From assembly GCA_905197485.1 (NCBI GenBank), contig CAJJYZ010000009.1, forward strand, positions 6,352 to 70,351: DNA of 64,000 nt. The letters run 5' to 3'. Under the pieces are notes generated by a model, which saw nothing but the letters and a program-made list of their open reading frames with translations, had not been told where the DNA came from and ran no database searches. Source of the stretch: an uncultured Lachnospiraceae bacterium (GTDB lineage Bacteria; Bacillota; Clostridia; Lachnospirales; Lachnospiraceae). The position numbers and the translations under genes are program-made. Position 1 is the first letter of the stretch. Every line of letters begins with the position of its first letter. Below are positions 34,875-42,946 of this stretch, one piece after another.

Positions 34875-35713
34875 AATGCTTTCGTAATCTCCTCCACTGC
34901 CTCCTCAATGGTCGTTGCCGTCACGTCCACCGGAAGTCCTCTTTCTCTTAGGGCATGCATGATATATGTCACCTGCGGCGCTGCAAGCCCTACCTCTTCC
35001 AGTTCTTTGTAATGCGAGAATACCTCCTTCGGCGTCCCGTCTAACATCTTGCTTCCATGGTCCATCACAATGATTCGTTCCACATATTTCGCGATATCTT
35101 CCATGCTATGTGAAACAAGAATTACCGTCATATCGCTTTCTTTGTGAAGCTTCGCAATCTGGTCCAGAATCTCATCACGCCCTGCCGGGTCTAACCCTGC
35201 CGTCGGCTCATCCAACACGAGCACTTTTGGCTGCATAGCGAGTACCCCTGCAATCGCCGCCCGCCGTTTCTGTCCTCCTGATAAATCAAACGGCGACTGC
35301 CTGTAAAGTTTCTCCGGGAATCCGACTGCCTGCAGCGCTTCTACCGCCCGCTTCTCACATTCCTCTTTGGGAAGTCCTTGATTTTTCGGTCCGAAGCAAA
35401 CGTCCGTCAAAACATCCACCTCAAAAAGCTGATGCTCCGGATACTGGAACACAAGTCCGACCTGACTTCTCAAACGCTTCATGTCGTAACCGTCTGCGTA
35501 TACGTTTTCCCCGTTAAAATAGTAGACACCGTCTGTTGCTTTCAAAAGTCCGTTCAAATGTTGAATCAATGTGGACTTTCCCGAACCGGTATGCCCGATA
35601 ATTCCAACAAACTGTCCATGGGGAATCTCAAGACTCACATCCTTTAACGCATGCTTCCGGTAAGCCGTCCCTTCTCCATATATATAATTGATATGTTCTA
35701 ATTTCATTGACAT
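34871..35713 (-). CDS. ecfA2: Energy-coupling factor ATPase EcfA2
   Basis: A 280-residue ABC ATPase: Walker [19 protein letters not shown] near residue 40, Q-loop [13 protein letters not shown], signature [13 protein letters not shown], Walker [14 protein letters not shown], and His in LVSHSMED. The start overlaps the end of ecfA1 (ATGTCAATG), so the genes are translationally coupled. Confidence 0.95.
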   Translation of the reverse strand: MSMKLEHINYIYGEGTAYRKHALKDVSLEIPHGQFVGIIGHTGSGKSTLIQHLNGLLKATDGVYYFNGENVYADGYDMKRLRSQVGLVFQYPEHQLFEVDVLTDVCFGPKNQGLPKEECEKRAVEALQAVGFPEKLYRQSPFDLSGGQKRRAAIAGVLAMQPKVLVLDEPTAGLDPAGRDEILDQIAKLHKESDMTVILVSHSMEDIAKYVERIIVMDHGSKMLDGTPKEVFSHYKELEEVGLAAPQVTYIMHALRERGLPVDVTATTIEEAVEEITKAL

Positions 35714-36549
35714 AATTCTTCCACCAATTCCTCTATACTTAGAATCCCATCCGGTAACTGTATTCCCTTCTTCTGAAGTTCATGAGCCAAAAGCGTCACC
35801 TGCGGAACATCCAAACGATATTGTTTCAATTCTTCCACGCGGCTGAAAATGCTTCTTGGCGTTCCTTCCATCACTACATGCCCCTTATCCATGACAATGA
35901 CCCGGTCTGCACCAATGACTTCTTCCATATAATGCGTAATCAAAATGACCGTCACATGTTCTTTCCTCCGAAGTTCCTCAATCGTTCGAATCACTTCTTT
36001 TCTTCCGCATGGATCTAACATCGCGGTCGGCTCATCCAGCACGATACACTTTGGATGCATCGCGATTACGCCGGCGATGGCAACTCTCTGCTTCTGCCCT
36101 CCCGATAATTTGTTCGGGGAATGGTGGCGGTATTCTATCATACCTACCTGATTCAGGCTCTTTTCTACCCTCTCCCAAATCTCATCTGTCGGAACTCCAA
36201 GGTTCTCCGGACCGAATCCCACATCTTCTTCTACGACAGTTCCGATAATCTGATTATCCGGATTCTGAAATACCATTCCCGCCGTCTGCCGGACATCCCA
36301 CAGATTCTCCATATCTTTCGTATCTTTTCCGTTCACCCACATGGTTCCACCTGTTGGGGTCAGAATCGCATTTATCTGCTTCGCTAAAGTGGATTTTCCG
36401 GAACCGTTATGTCCGAGAATCGCGATGAATTGCCCCGGCTCCACGTTCAAATCCACCTCGTCGATGGCGCGGTGCGTCCCGATGACATTTCCCTCATCAT
36501 CTAGCTTCTCATATTCAAATATCAATTTTTCTGTTTTAATCATGCTCAT
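35704..36549 (-). CDS. ecfA1: Energy-coupling factor ATPase EcfA1
   Basis: A 281-residue ABC ATPase: Walker [20 protein letters not shown] near residue 45, Q-loop [20 protein letters not shown], signature [13 protein letters not shown], Walker [14 protein letters not shown], and H-loop LITHYMEE. The FQNPDNQ Q-loop is characteristic of EcfA1. The likely start is the ATG after AGAGGG rather than codons further upstream. It is the first gene of ecfA1-ecfA2-ecfT-truA. Confidence 0.94.
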   Translation of the reverse strand: MSMIKTEKLIFEYEKLDDEGNVIGTHRAIDEVDLNVEPGQFIAILGHNGSGKSTLAKQINAILTPTGGTMWVNGKDTKDMENLWDVRQTAGMVFQNPDNQIIGTVVEEDVGFGPENLGVPTDEIWERVEKSLNQVGMIEYRHHSPNKLSGGQKQRVAIAGVIAMHPKCIVLDEPTAMLDPCGRKEVIRTIEELRRKEHVTVILITHYMEEVIGADRVIVMDKGHVVMEGTPRSIFSRVEELKQYRLDVPQVTLLAHELQKKGIQLPDGILSIEELVEELCQ

Positions 36550-36597
36550 ACGCTTTCCCTCTTTGTGTATGTGACTGTTGTGTGTATTGTACTGCAA

Positions 36598-37524
36598 CTA
36601 TTTTTCGTTTGCAAGAACCGGCTTCTCCCGATTTACAATGACGATTCCAATGCTGACAAGCACGAGCGCCGCCAGAGTTTTGACAGAACCAATCTGTTCC
36701 CCGAGAAGAATTGCTGATAACGCCACTCCGAATACCGGAATGCTGAATGCGAATACCGTCACCTTGCCAACCGGATTGTATTTCAGAAGCGTCGTCCATA
36801 TGCAGAATGAAATCGTTGTCAAAAGCGCAAGGTATACAAGCAAAAGCGTAGACTGCACATGGAAACCGGTCACATGCCCTCCTGCCGCAAATCCAATCAA
36901 CGCCAGAATTCCTCCACCAAATAATAGCTGATATGCTGTCAGGGTCATCGGGGATTCTCTGTGGGAAATCAGTTTCAGTGTGACGGAACTCGTTCCATAG
37001 AATACCGCACAGATAAATACAAATCCTTCCCCTGTCAATCGGAAGCCGTCTCCCCATCCTCCCGGCGCAAGATTCACAAGAATCACCCCTGCAAATCCAA
37101 TCATACAACCGATGGCTTTTCTCCATGTCATTTTCTCCGATTTGATGAGAAATGATGCGACAATAATCGATACAAATGCATTGGATGCATTAATCACCGA
37201 CCCCTTTGCCCCTGTCGTATTTGCCAGTCCGATATAGAAAAACAAATACTGAAGCGTCGTCTGCAGAAGTCCTTGTCCGCACACATACGGTACGGAGGAT
37301 TTCTTCATCGTCAAGATTCTTTTTTCAAAAAAGCATCCAAGAATCCATGTAAAAACTCCCGCTAAAAAGAAACGGTATCCCGCAAATAAAATCTGACTCC
37401 CCACATCTTCAATGCAAAACAAATCGTAGCCAATCTTCACACATGGAAATGCACTGCCCCACAAAGCACAGCATACCAATGCAAGAATGGCTACGACTCC
37501 TGTTCTTTTCATAAATTTTTCCAT
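36598..37524 (-). CDS. EamA/DMT-family transporter
   Basis: A 308-residue protein with ten hydrophobic segments arranged as two EamA repeats. LALVCCALWGSAFPCVKIGY opens the first and GEGFVFICAVFYGTSSVTLK the second; SIPVFGVALSAILLGEQIG near the C-terminus is a typical conserved region. Members export amino acids or other metabolites. It ends 48 bases before ecfA1, but a functional link to the ECF module is not indicated. Confidence 0.85.
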   Translation of the reverse strand: MEKFMKRTGVVAILALVCCALWGSAFPCVKIGYDLFCIEDVGSQILFAGYRFFLAGVFTWILGCFFEKRILTMKKSSVPYVCGQGLLQTTLQYLFFYIGLANTTGAKGSVINASNAFVSIIVASFLIKSEKMTWRKAIGCMIGFAGVILVNLAPGGWGDGFRLTGEGFVFICAVFYGTSSVTLKLISHRESPMTLTAYQLLFGGGILALIGFAAGGHVTGFHVQSTLLLVYLALLTTISFCIWTTLLKYNPVGKVTVFAFSIPVFGVALSAILLGEQIGSVKTLAALVLVSIGIVIVNREKPVLANEK

Positions 37525-37587
37525 TGTCTTTTCACTCCATTCTCTTGTCTTCTCTATTCTAACGGAGAATGGAGAATTAGTAAAGAC

Positions 37588-38454
37588 TTATCTCCTTCGT
37601 ACACAACCGATTCCGAGTCCTCCCGGTCCGATGTGGCATCCGATACTCAATGTAAGCGGATAATATATAATCTTTTCCCCAGGAAATGCTTTTTCTAACT
37701 CTTTTTTCCACATTTCCAGCGTCTCTGGCTCCATATAAGTGTTGGCAATCCCCAGATATAATTTTCCTTCTTCGTGAAGCTGATGAAATCTTCCTTCAAT
37801 ATCGCTGCGAAGCGCCTTGCACATCGTCTTGAACGCGGATTTCATCCCCCGGACTTTCGCATAGGCATCCAGTTTCTCTCCCTGAATCGTCAGCACCGGT
37901 TTAATGTTCAACACACTTCCGATTGCCGCACCTGCCGCCGTCACGCGTCCGCCTTTTTTTAAATACTCCAATGTATCCACCGCAATATAAATGCTGGCAT
38001 CCAAAGCTTCCTCTTCCAGCGTTCTGCAGATTTCCGCCCCGGAGAGTCCCTCTTCTGCCATGGCAAACGCGTCAAAGACCGACTGTGCCTGTGTCACAGA
38101 AATTCTATGGTTATCTACGACATGCACTCTTCCCTCATAGTCTTCCGCGAGCATTTTCGCATTGGCACAGGAACTGCTCAGACCGCTTGTCATCGGAATG
38201 TAAACGACTTCGTCATACTCTTTCAGAAGCTCGTCCCACATATCCATCACAATCCCCGGTGCTGGCAAAGATGACGTAATCTCTACCCCCTCCGCCTGCT
38301 TTTTATAAAATTCCTCAATTGTAATATCTACACCCTCATAATATGTGATTCCTTCAATGATAACAGGCATCGGGATGATATGAATCCCAAGCTTCCTGCC
38401 TTCTTCCGGAAATATTCCGCAATTACTGTCTGCCATTACTGCTACTTTTTGCAT
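37588..38454 (-). CDS. DegV-family fatty-acid-binding protein
   Basis: A 288-residue protein of the DegV fold: VAVMADSNCGIFPEEGRKLG at the N-terminus and YIPMTSGLSSSCANAKMLAE near residue 88. DegV/FakB proteins hold a fatty acid for phosphorylation by the FakA kinase. The C-terminal SIGCHIGPGGLGIGC is the conserved HxGPG loop. It has its own promoter, overlapped by a palindrome shared with the divergent TetR gene. Confidence 0.92.
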   Translation of the reverse strand: MQKVAVMADSNCGIFPEEGRKLGIHIIPMPVIIEGITYYEGVDITIEEFYKKQAEGVEITSSLPAPGIVMDMWDELLKEYDEVVYIPMTSGLSSSCANAKMLAEDYEGRVHVVDNHRISVTQAQSVFDAFAMAEEGLSGAEICRTLEEEALDASIYIAVDTLEYLKKGGRVTAAGAAIGSVLNIKPVLTIQGEKLDAYAKVRGMKSAFKTMCKALRSDIEGRFHQLHEEGKLYLGIANTYMEPETLEMWKKELEKAFPGEKIIYYPLTLSIGCHIGPGGLGIGCVRRR

Positions 38455-38485
38455 AAATTTATCTTCCTTTCCAATAGCCGACGCA

Positions 38486-38540
38486 TTGACCGTTATTTTA
38501 ACACATGTTAAAATTATAGCAACTGACTAGGCAGAGTCAA
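38486..38540. promoter_or_regulatory. Overlapping divergent promoters of degV and tetR with a shared palindrome
   Basis: Plus strand: TTGACC (38486-38491), 17-bp spacer, TAAAAT (38509-38514). Minus strand: TTGACT (38535-38540), 16-bp spacer, TATAAT (38513-38518). The palindrome TTTTAACA-CA-TGTTAAAA (38496-38513) covers the plus-strand spacer and the region just after the minus-strand -10, as expected for a TetR operator repressing both genes. Confidence 0.72.
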
Positions 38541-38596
38541 TTTACAATATTTTATTTTTGTAAATTATTTATACAGATTGGAGAAATTGTAAATCT

Positions 38597-39184
38597 ATGG
38601 AAGACAGACGTATCAAAAAGACAAAAAAGAACCTAAAAGCGACATTGATTGAAATGCTTGCCGACATGCCTTTTGAGCAGATTACCATCACAAGTCTCTG
38701 CAGCCAGGCAGATATCAGCCGCATTACATTTTATACCCATTACAGTGACAAATACGCTTTAGTCGATGATATTTTCCACGATATGATTCGCATTGGCACC
38801 GACCGCTACCGGCAAATGCAGCGTGATACGAACCCGGAACATCATTTTGCGGTCAGCTATCGGAATGTACTCTATACGATTTTAGATTTATACTACGATA
38901 ACTATGCCTTTTTCCGCCACACGAGACCGGACAAGAATCCTTTTCTTGCGTTTTCCTTCTATAATTATGTATTAACCACAGTAGAAACGTATACGAATCG
39001 GGAAGGCAAAAACATGAATCTCCGCTACTCCGCGCGGAAAATTGCCGGATTTCTCTGCTATGGTATCGTAGGGTTTATCAATGAATGCCATGCGGAAAAT
39101 ATGCCGTTACAAAAGATTCGGGAAGAAGCTTCCGAACTTCTTACAAGCATCCTCACTTCCGATATCATCATGGAGTCACGTTAA
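38597..39184 (+). CDS. TetR-family regulator
   Basis: A 195-residue protein with an N-terminal helix-turn-helix (FEQITITSLCSQADISRITF, then YTHYSDKYALVDDIFHDM, residues 25-65) of the DhaS/TetR type and a helical C-terminal domain. It is divergent from the DegV gene with overlapping promoters and a palindromic operator between them, so self-repression and control of degV are likely. The effector may be a fatty acid or acyl-CoA, a guess from the neighbour. Confidence 0.87.
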   Translation: MEDRRIKKTKKNLKATLIEMLADMPFEQITITSLCSQADISRITFYTHYSDKYALVDDIFHDMIRIGTDRYRQMQRDTNPEHHFAVSYRNVLYTILDLYYDNYAFFRHTRPDKNPFLAFSFYNYVLTTVETYTNREGKNMNLRYSARKIAGFLCYGIVGFINECHAENMPLQKIREEASELLTSILTSDIIMESR

Positions 39185-39263
39185 TTGCGTTATCCCGTTG
39201 ACAAACGTTTTTCTCCCCGATACAATAAGGAAAGAAATTAAAACAGAAAGGATGATTTTCAAA

Positions 39264-39782
39264 ATGGCAAATCCAATCGTAACATTTGAAATGGAAAACG
39301 GCGGAGTCATCAAAGCAGAATTATACCCTGAGATTGCTCCGAATACAGTAAACAACTTTATCTCTCTTGTAAATGCAGGATTTTACAACGGAATTATCTT
39401 CCACCGCGTAATTCGCGGATTCATGATTCAGGGAGGATGCCCGGAAGGAACAGGAACAGGCGGTCCTGGGTACAGCATCAAGGGCGAGTTCTCCCAGAAC
39501 GGATTCACAAATAACTTAAAACATGAACCGGGCGTTCTTTCCATGGCTCGTACAATGATGCCGAACTCCGCAGGTTCTCAGTTCTTCATCATGCATGAGA
39601 ACTCACCGCACCTTGACGGCGCTTACGCTGCTTTCGGTAAAGTCATCGAAGGAATGGACGTGGTAAACGCAATCGCAGAGACAGCGACAGACTTCAGAGA
39701 CAGACCACTGGAAGACCAGAAAATGAAGACAGTCACTGTGGAAACTTTCGGTGTGGAATATCCGGCGCCGGAGAAAATGTAA
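39264..39782 (+). CDS. Cyclophilin-type peptidyl-prolyl cis-trans isomerase
   Basis: A 172-residue cytoplasmic cyclophilin. The active site is intact: IIFHRVIRGFMIQGGCPEGTG (catalytic Arg, Phe, Met, Gln) near residue 45 and SAGSQFFIMHENSPHLDGAY near 105. It speeds proline isomerisation in protein folding. The start is the ATG of MANPIVTF after AAAGGATG; longer in-frame readings extend into the tetR gene and are not credible. Confidence 0.95.
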   Translation: MANPIVTFEMENGGVIKAELYPEIAPNTVNNFISLVNAGFYNGIIFHRVIRGFMIQGGCPEGTGTGGPGYSIKGEFSQNGFTNNLKHEPGVLSMARTMMPNSAGSQFFIMHENSPHLDGAYAAFGKVIEGMDVVNAIAETATDFRDRPLEDQKMKTVTVETFGVEYPAPEKM

Positions 39783-39803
39783 TCATTAACTTTTCAGATT
39801 TTC

Positions 39804-39830
39804 AAAAAGGGCTCTAGAAGAGCCCTTCTA
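39804..39830 (+). terminator. Terminator of the cyclophilin gene
   Basis: Stem AAGGGCTC (39807-39814) / GAGCCCTT (39820-39827) preceded by an A-run and followed by TCTA; moderate U-tail. Confidence 0.7.
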
Positions 39831-39903
39831 GCAAACAAATCCGACATTCGTCGAATGGTATTCAAGTAATAGTTTATTTTTATCATATGTAACAGATTTT
39901 TAC

Positions 39904-39931
39904 TTGCTTTCAATAACAAATTTGTTATAAT
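39904..39931 (+). promoter_or_regulatory. higBA promoter with internal palindromic operator
   Basis: TTGCTT (39904-39909), 16-bp spacer, TATAAT (39926-39931). A perfect 16-bp palindrome ATAACAAATTTGTTAT (39913-39928) fills the spacer and reaches the -10, as expected for repression by the HigA-like antitoxin. Confidence 0.75.
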
Positions 39932-39942
39932 TAAGGAGGACA

Positions 39943-40308
39943 ATGTATAATATACTATTTTATGAAACTTCACGCGGAGAAAGTCCGATTCAGGATTTTC
40001 TCACACATCTTCGTCAGAAATCATCCACAGATAAATCTGCACGAATTTTACTATACAAAATCATTGCTTATTTAGATTTACTGGAAGAAAAGGGGACATT
40101 TATTGGCCAACCTGTCACAAAACATTTAGATGGAGAAATATGGGAACTCAGACCATTGAATAATAGAATTCTATATGCCTATTATAATGACAATACTTTC
40201 ATCCTTCTTCATCACTTTAAAAAGAAAACTCAAAAAACTCCAAAAAAAGAATTGAAAAAAGCAAAAAACAACTTAAAAGATTACTTAGAAAGGAATGATA
40301 TCTCATGA
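39943..40308 (+). CDS. higB: HigB/RelE-superfamily toxin (phage Gp49-like)
   Basis: A 121-residue toxin candidate. YNILFYETSRGESPIQDFLT at the N-terminus and GEIWELRPLNNRILYAYYND with FILLHHFKKKTQKTPKKELK are the classical HigB/Gp49 motifs, the latter containing the basic and aromatic residues used for ribosome-dependent mRNA cleavage. It has a strong AGGAGG and overlaps its antitoxin gene by four bases (ATGA). Toxin-first order is typical of higBA. Confidence 0.88.
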   Translation: MYNILFYETSRGESPIQDFLTHLRQKSSTDKSARILLYKIIAYLDLLEEKGTFIGQPVTKHLDGEIWELRPLNNRILYAYYNDNTFILLHHFKKKTQKTPKKELKKAKNNLKDYLERNDIS

Positions 40309-40577
40309 CAAACGATTGGAAATCTTTTCGTTCAACATTAAACTTAACCCCGGAAGAGGAATCCTTAGTATCTTTAGAAAAAAATCTAATTCACACCCTG
40401 ACATCCGCACGTCAGGAAAAAGGGCTCTCTCAGAAAGAACTGGCAGAACTCTGCGGAGTTCCCCAGTCTGCTATCGGACGGCTTGAGCGTGGTAAACACT
40501 CACCTCAACTCAATAGTCTTTTAAAGGTTTTGCAAGCCCTGGGGTATACTTTGCAGATTATTCCATTGAAAAAATAG
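40305..40577 (+). CDS. higA: HigA-like XRE antitoxin
   Basis: A 90-residue protein with a Cro/CI helix-turn-helix in its C-terminal two thirds (RQEKGLSQKELAELCGVPQS, then AIGRLERGKHSPQLNSLLKV). It should neutralise the HigB-like toxin and repress the operon through the palindrome in its promoter. Its start codon overlaps the toxin stop, so translation is coupled. Confidence 0.9.
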   Translation: MTNDWKSFRSTLNLTPEEESLVSLEKNLIHTLTSARQEKGLSQKELAELCGVPQSAIGRLERGKHSPQLNSLLKVLQALGYTLQIIPLKK

Positions 40578-40599
40578 AGAATGCCTATGCATTCTCTAT
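40574..40599. terminator. Bidirectional terminator
   Basis: Perfect 11-bp stem ATAGAGAATGC / GCATTCTCTAT with loop CTAT, overlapping the higA stop codon and lying between convergent higA and yaaA. Confidence 0.8.
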
Positions 40600-40602
40600 C
40601 CC

Positions 40603-41340
40603 TTACCTTGCTACAAATACATATTTCTTCTCATCGGACAGGCTCGCTTCATACTCGTAACCATTCCAATCAAAACCTTTGATTTTCTCCGGCTCATCAA
40701 TCCGGTTTTTTATCACATACTGTACCATATGCCCTCTTGCCATCTTTGCAAGCGTTGCAAGCGTTTTTAATTTCCCTTTATGCATATTCAGAAATTCCAC
40801 ATCGATGAATTTATCATATTTCGCATATTTTCTTACACATTTTGCATACTCTTCGGAAGCAAGATTGAGAACAACCTGATTGTCCTTATAGACGTCTTTA
40901 TAAATCTCATCATTCCAGAACCCGTACAGATTTTGTCCGTCTATTGGAATCTTACACTGCATTTCCAGACGGTATGGTTGGATTCCATCCAACGGTTTCA
41001 AAGAACCATAGCATGCGCTTAATATCCGCAAGTGTTCCTGCGCATAAATAAGCTCCTCTTCACTCCATTCTAATGCCTCTGTATGTTTAAATACCAGACC
41101 ATCATAAGTGAGAATCGCTGCCGTTCCTTTTTTCTCCATATCAAATGCCTGGATATCGACGAACGCCTGTCCCGCCAGCTTCTCATTGATTTTCATATAA
41201 CTTTCCAACTCCCAAGGCGTACATTTTTTCAATGTCTGCATCACTATCTCTGTCTTTTCCCGAAATCTGCACCTCGAAAGAGTCACCCCTTCCCGCTCTC
41301 TCACTTTCATATTTTTAGCAGGTGAAATAATTGTAATCAT
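40603..41340 (-). CDS. yaaA: Peroxide stress protein YaaA (UPF0246)
   Basis: A 245-residue protein with the family N-terminus TIISPAKNMKVR and the conserved blocks YDGLVFKHTEALEWSEEEL, LSACYGSLKPLDGIQPYRLE and NLASEEYAK. E. coli YaaA lowers free iron and limits oxidative DNA damage and has a DNA-binding fold. In anaerobes the role is presumed similar. It starts 13 bases from the end of the EamA gene and is probably cotranscribed with it. Confidence 0.92.
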   Translation of the reverse strand: MITIISPAKNMKVREREGVTLSRCRFREKTEIVMQTLKKCTPWELESYMKINEKLAGQAFVDIQAFDMEKKGTAAILTYDGLVFKHTEALEWSEEELIYAQEHLRILSACYGSLKPLDGIQPYRLEMQCKIPIDGQNLYGFWNDEIYKDVYKDNQVVLNLASEEYAKCVRKYAKYDKFIDVEFLNMHKGKLKTLATLAKMARGHMVQYVIKNRIDEPEKIKGFDWNGYEYEASLSDEKKYVFVAR

Positions 41341-41352
41341 AGGTACCTCCTG

Positions 41353-42213
41353 TTATTCTGATTTTATCGTATTGTAAAAAACAACTCCAAGGATGATTGC
41401 TCCTCCAATCAATTCCTTTCCGGATGGAATCTCATGGAGTAATATCACTGCCGCAATAATGCCGTATACAGACTCTAATCCGGATATGATTCCTGCAGTC
41501 TGCACCCGGACATGTTTCAACCCCTCGATAAACATGGAATGTGCGATTGCCGTACACACAATTCCGTATAATAAAAGGCCACCAATATCCATCCCTGTCA
41601 CTTCCGGCTTCAGAATCAACATCGCAGGAAGCAGAACAATTGCCGCCGAACTCTGTTCATAAAAAGAAACAATACTTCCCTGATAGGTGCTGGCAAATTT
41701 CCGATTCCACAAGGAAAGTACCGCATAAGAGAAACTGCATACCATACCGAGTATAATACCCTGGGTCATACTGTTGGCAAGCTCAAATTCAGGCACGATA
41801 AACAGCACTCCTGCCAGCATCACCACCGCGCTGCACACACTTGACATTTTTAACTTCTCATGAAATAAGTATGGTTCCAAGAATGTCACAAAAAGCGGGA
41901 AGGTTGAAAACGTAATCGTTCCAACGGCTACTGTCGAGTATTGAATCGACAACATAAAAGTAGTCCAATGAATTGCCAGAATGATTCCTGCTATAAAAAA
42001 TGCTCCATAATCTTTTTTCTCGGATAATCGAATTTTTGTTCCCCTTAATTTCAAGATTATCCATAAAAATAGCGAAGAAAATAATACACGTCCGAACGTA
42101 ATCACCACCCCCGGAAGATTCACCATCTTCGCAAACAGGCTGGACATTCCAAAAAGCAGGACTGCAAGATGCACTTGCAGCAAACCTTTCTTTTGTATGT
42201 TTTTTGTATCCAT
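41353..42213 (-). CDS. EamA/DMT-family transporter
   Basis: A 286-residue protein with about ten membrane segments and two EamA repeats: VHLAVLLFGMSSLFAKMVNL at the N-terminus and LGMVCSFSYAVLSLWNRKFA starting the second half. It ends with LESVYGIIAAVILLHEIPSG, the usual conserved region. The transported compound is unknown. It lies between yaaA and a MATE remnant, all on the same strand. Confidence 0.86.
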   Translation of the reverse strand: MDTKNIQKKGLLQVHLAVLLFGMSSLFAKMVNLPGVVITFGRVLFSSLFLWIILKLRGTKIRLSEKKDYGAFFIAGIILAIHWTTFMLSIQYSTVAVGTITFSTFPLFVTFLEPYLFHEKLKMSSVCSAVVMLAGVLFIVPEFELANSMTQGIILGMVCSFSYAVLSLWNRKFASTYQGSIVSFYEQSSAAIVLLPAMLILKPEVTGMDIGGLLLYGIVCTAIAHSMFIEGLKHVRVQTAGIISGLESVYGIIAAVILLHEIPSGKELIGGAIILGVVFYNTIKSE

Positions 42214-42225
42214 AAAAGTTCCTTT

Positions 42226-42423
42226 CTATTCTTTCCCCTCTCCGTCTGCCGGAAGAGAACGTAAATACTTTACCATCATCGGAAGCGTAACCATCGCTGC
42301 CAGTATATCCGCTGTCATCTGTGAAAACTGAATCCCCCGTAATCCGAAGAAATAACTGAAAACGAGCAGAATCGGCGTCTCCGTCATCCTTTTATATTGT
42401 ATTTTTGAAATATCCTGAACCAT
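42226..42423 (-). pseudogene. C-terminal remnant of a MATE-family efflux protein
   Basis: A 65-codon frame. TPILLVFSYFFGLRGIQFSQ followed by MTADILAAMVTLPMMVKYLR matches the pattern of the last two helices of MATE transporters (leucine-rich helix, short loop, then the ADxLA(F/A)xxTLP helix). No upstream MATE sequence was recognised, so the first ~90% of the gene is gone. It is followed 12 bases later by the EamA gene, which may use its transcript. Confidence 0.6.
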
Positions 42424-42495
42424 TCTCTATCACAACCTTCTTATCATTTCTCTTCCAATCATAGCACAATTTGCTTGATAAAGAAATAACTTTGC

Positions 42496-42524
42496 TTGTT
42501 CTCAGCCAGCGCCCATGCTATACT
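42496..42524 (+). promoter_or_regulatory. Promoter of the hyd maturation operon
   Basis: TTGTTC (42496-42501), 17-bp spacer ending in TGC (extended -10), TATACT (42519-42524). Transcription would start about 158 bases before the first start codon, giving a long structured leader. Confidence 0.6.
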
Positions 42525-42582
42525 TTTCTATAGTATACAGAATCTATTTCAAATAGGCACGTACTGATTACAAAGGGTCACA

Positions 42583-42675
42583 CCTGAGTAAAAAGGCGCA
42601 TAAACCGGAATATTTTATAGGATGATTCTATCCTTTTTCAGGCTCTGCGTCTTCAGATGTGGAGCCTATTTTATT
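42583..42675 (+). promoter_or_regulatory. Candidate attenuator leader of the hyd operon
   Basis: An upstream stem pairs 42583-42596 with 42632-42642 (CCTGA..AAAAAGG with CCTTTTTCAGG, a 3-base bulge). A downstream stem pairs 42640-42651 with 42656-42667 (AGGCTC to GAGCCT, extended inside by wobble pairs) and is followed by ATTTTATTT. The second has the form of an intrinsic terminator. The two share bases 42640-42642 and so are partly exclusive. No known riboswitch class was recognised. Confidence 0.55.
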
Positions 42676-42688
42676 TCAGGAGGTTATT

Positions 42689-42934
42689 ATGGATACGAGA
42701 ATCGCACTTATCGGAATCATCGTGGAGAGCCACGAATCGATAGAACAACTGAACGCCCTTCTATCCGAATACGGCGATTACATCATCGGCAGGATGGGGA
42801 TTCCTTATCGGGAAAAACACGTTTCTATCATAAGCGTAGCAATCGATGCCCCGAATAATGTCATCAGCTCCCTCTCCGGGAAACTTGGCATGCTGCCGGG
42901 CATCAGTACAAAGACAACTTACACGAAACAATAA
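42689..42934 (+). CDS. TM1266-type iron-only hydrogenase system regulator
   Basis: An 81-residue protein of the family often found with [FeFe]-hydrogenase maturation genes. It has an ACT/ferredoxin-like fold pattern with RIALIGIIVESHESIEQLNA at the N-terminus and SLSGKLGMLPGISTKTTYTK at the C-terminus, related to NikR's C-terminal domain. The start is the ATG six bases after AGGAGG. It is the first gene of the operon with hydE, hydG and hydF. How it regulates the system is not established. Confidence 0.87.
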   Translation: MDTRIALIGIIVESHESIEQLNALLSEYGDYIIGRMGIPYREKHVSIISVAIDAPNNVISSLSGKLGMLPGISTKTTYTKQ

Positions 42935-42946
42935 AGGCAGAAACTT

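Noticed and set aside
36536..37126. A 196-codon minus-strand frame
   Set aside because: A shifted-frame shadow of the EamA gene with composition unlike a real protein.
39081..39263. N-terminal extension of the cyclophilin
   Set aside because: It overlaps the tetR coding region and lacks a ribosome binding site; the ATG at 39264 is preceded by one and matches family N-termini.
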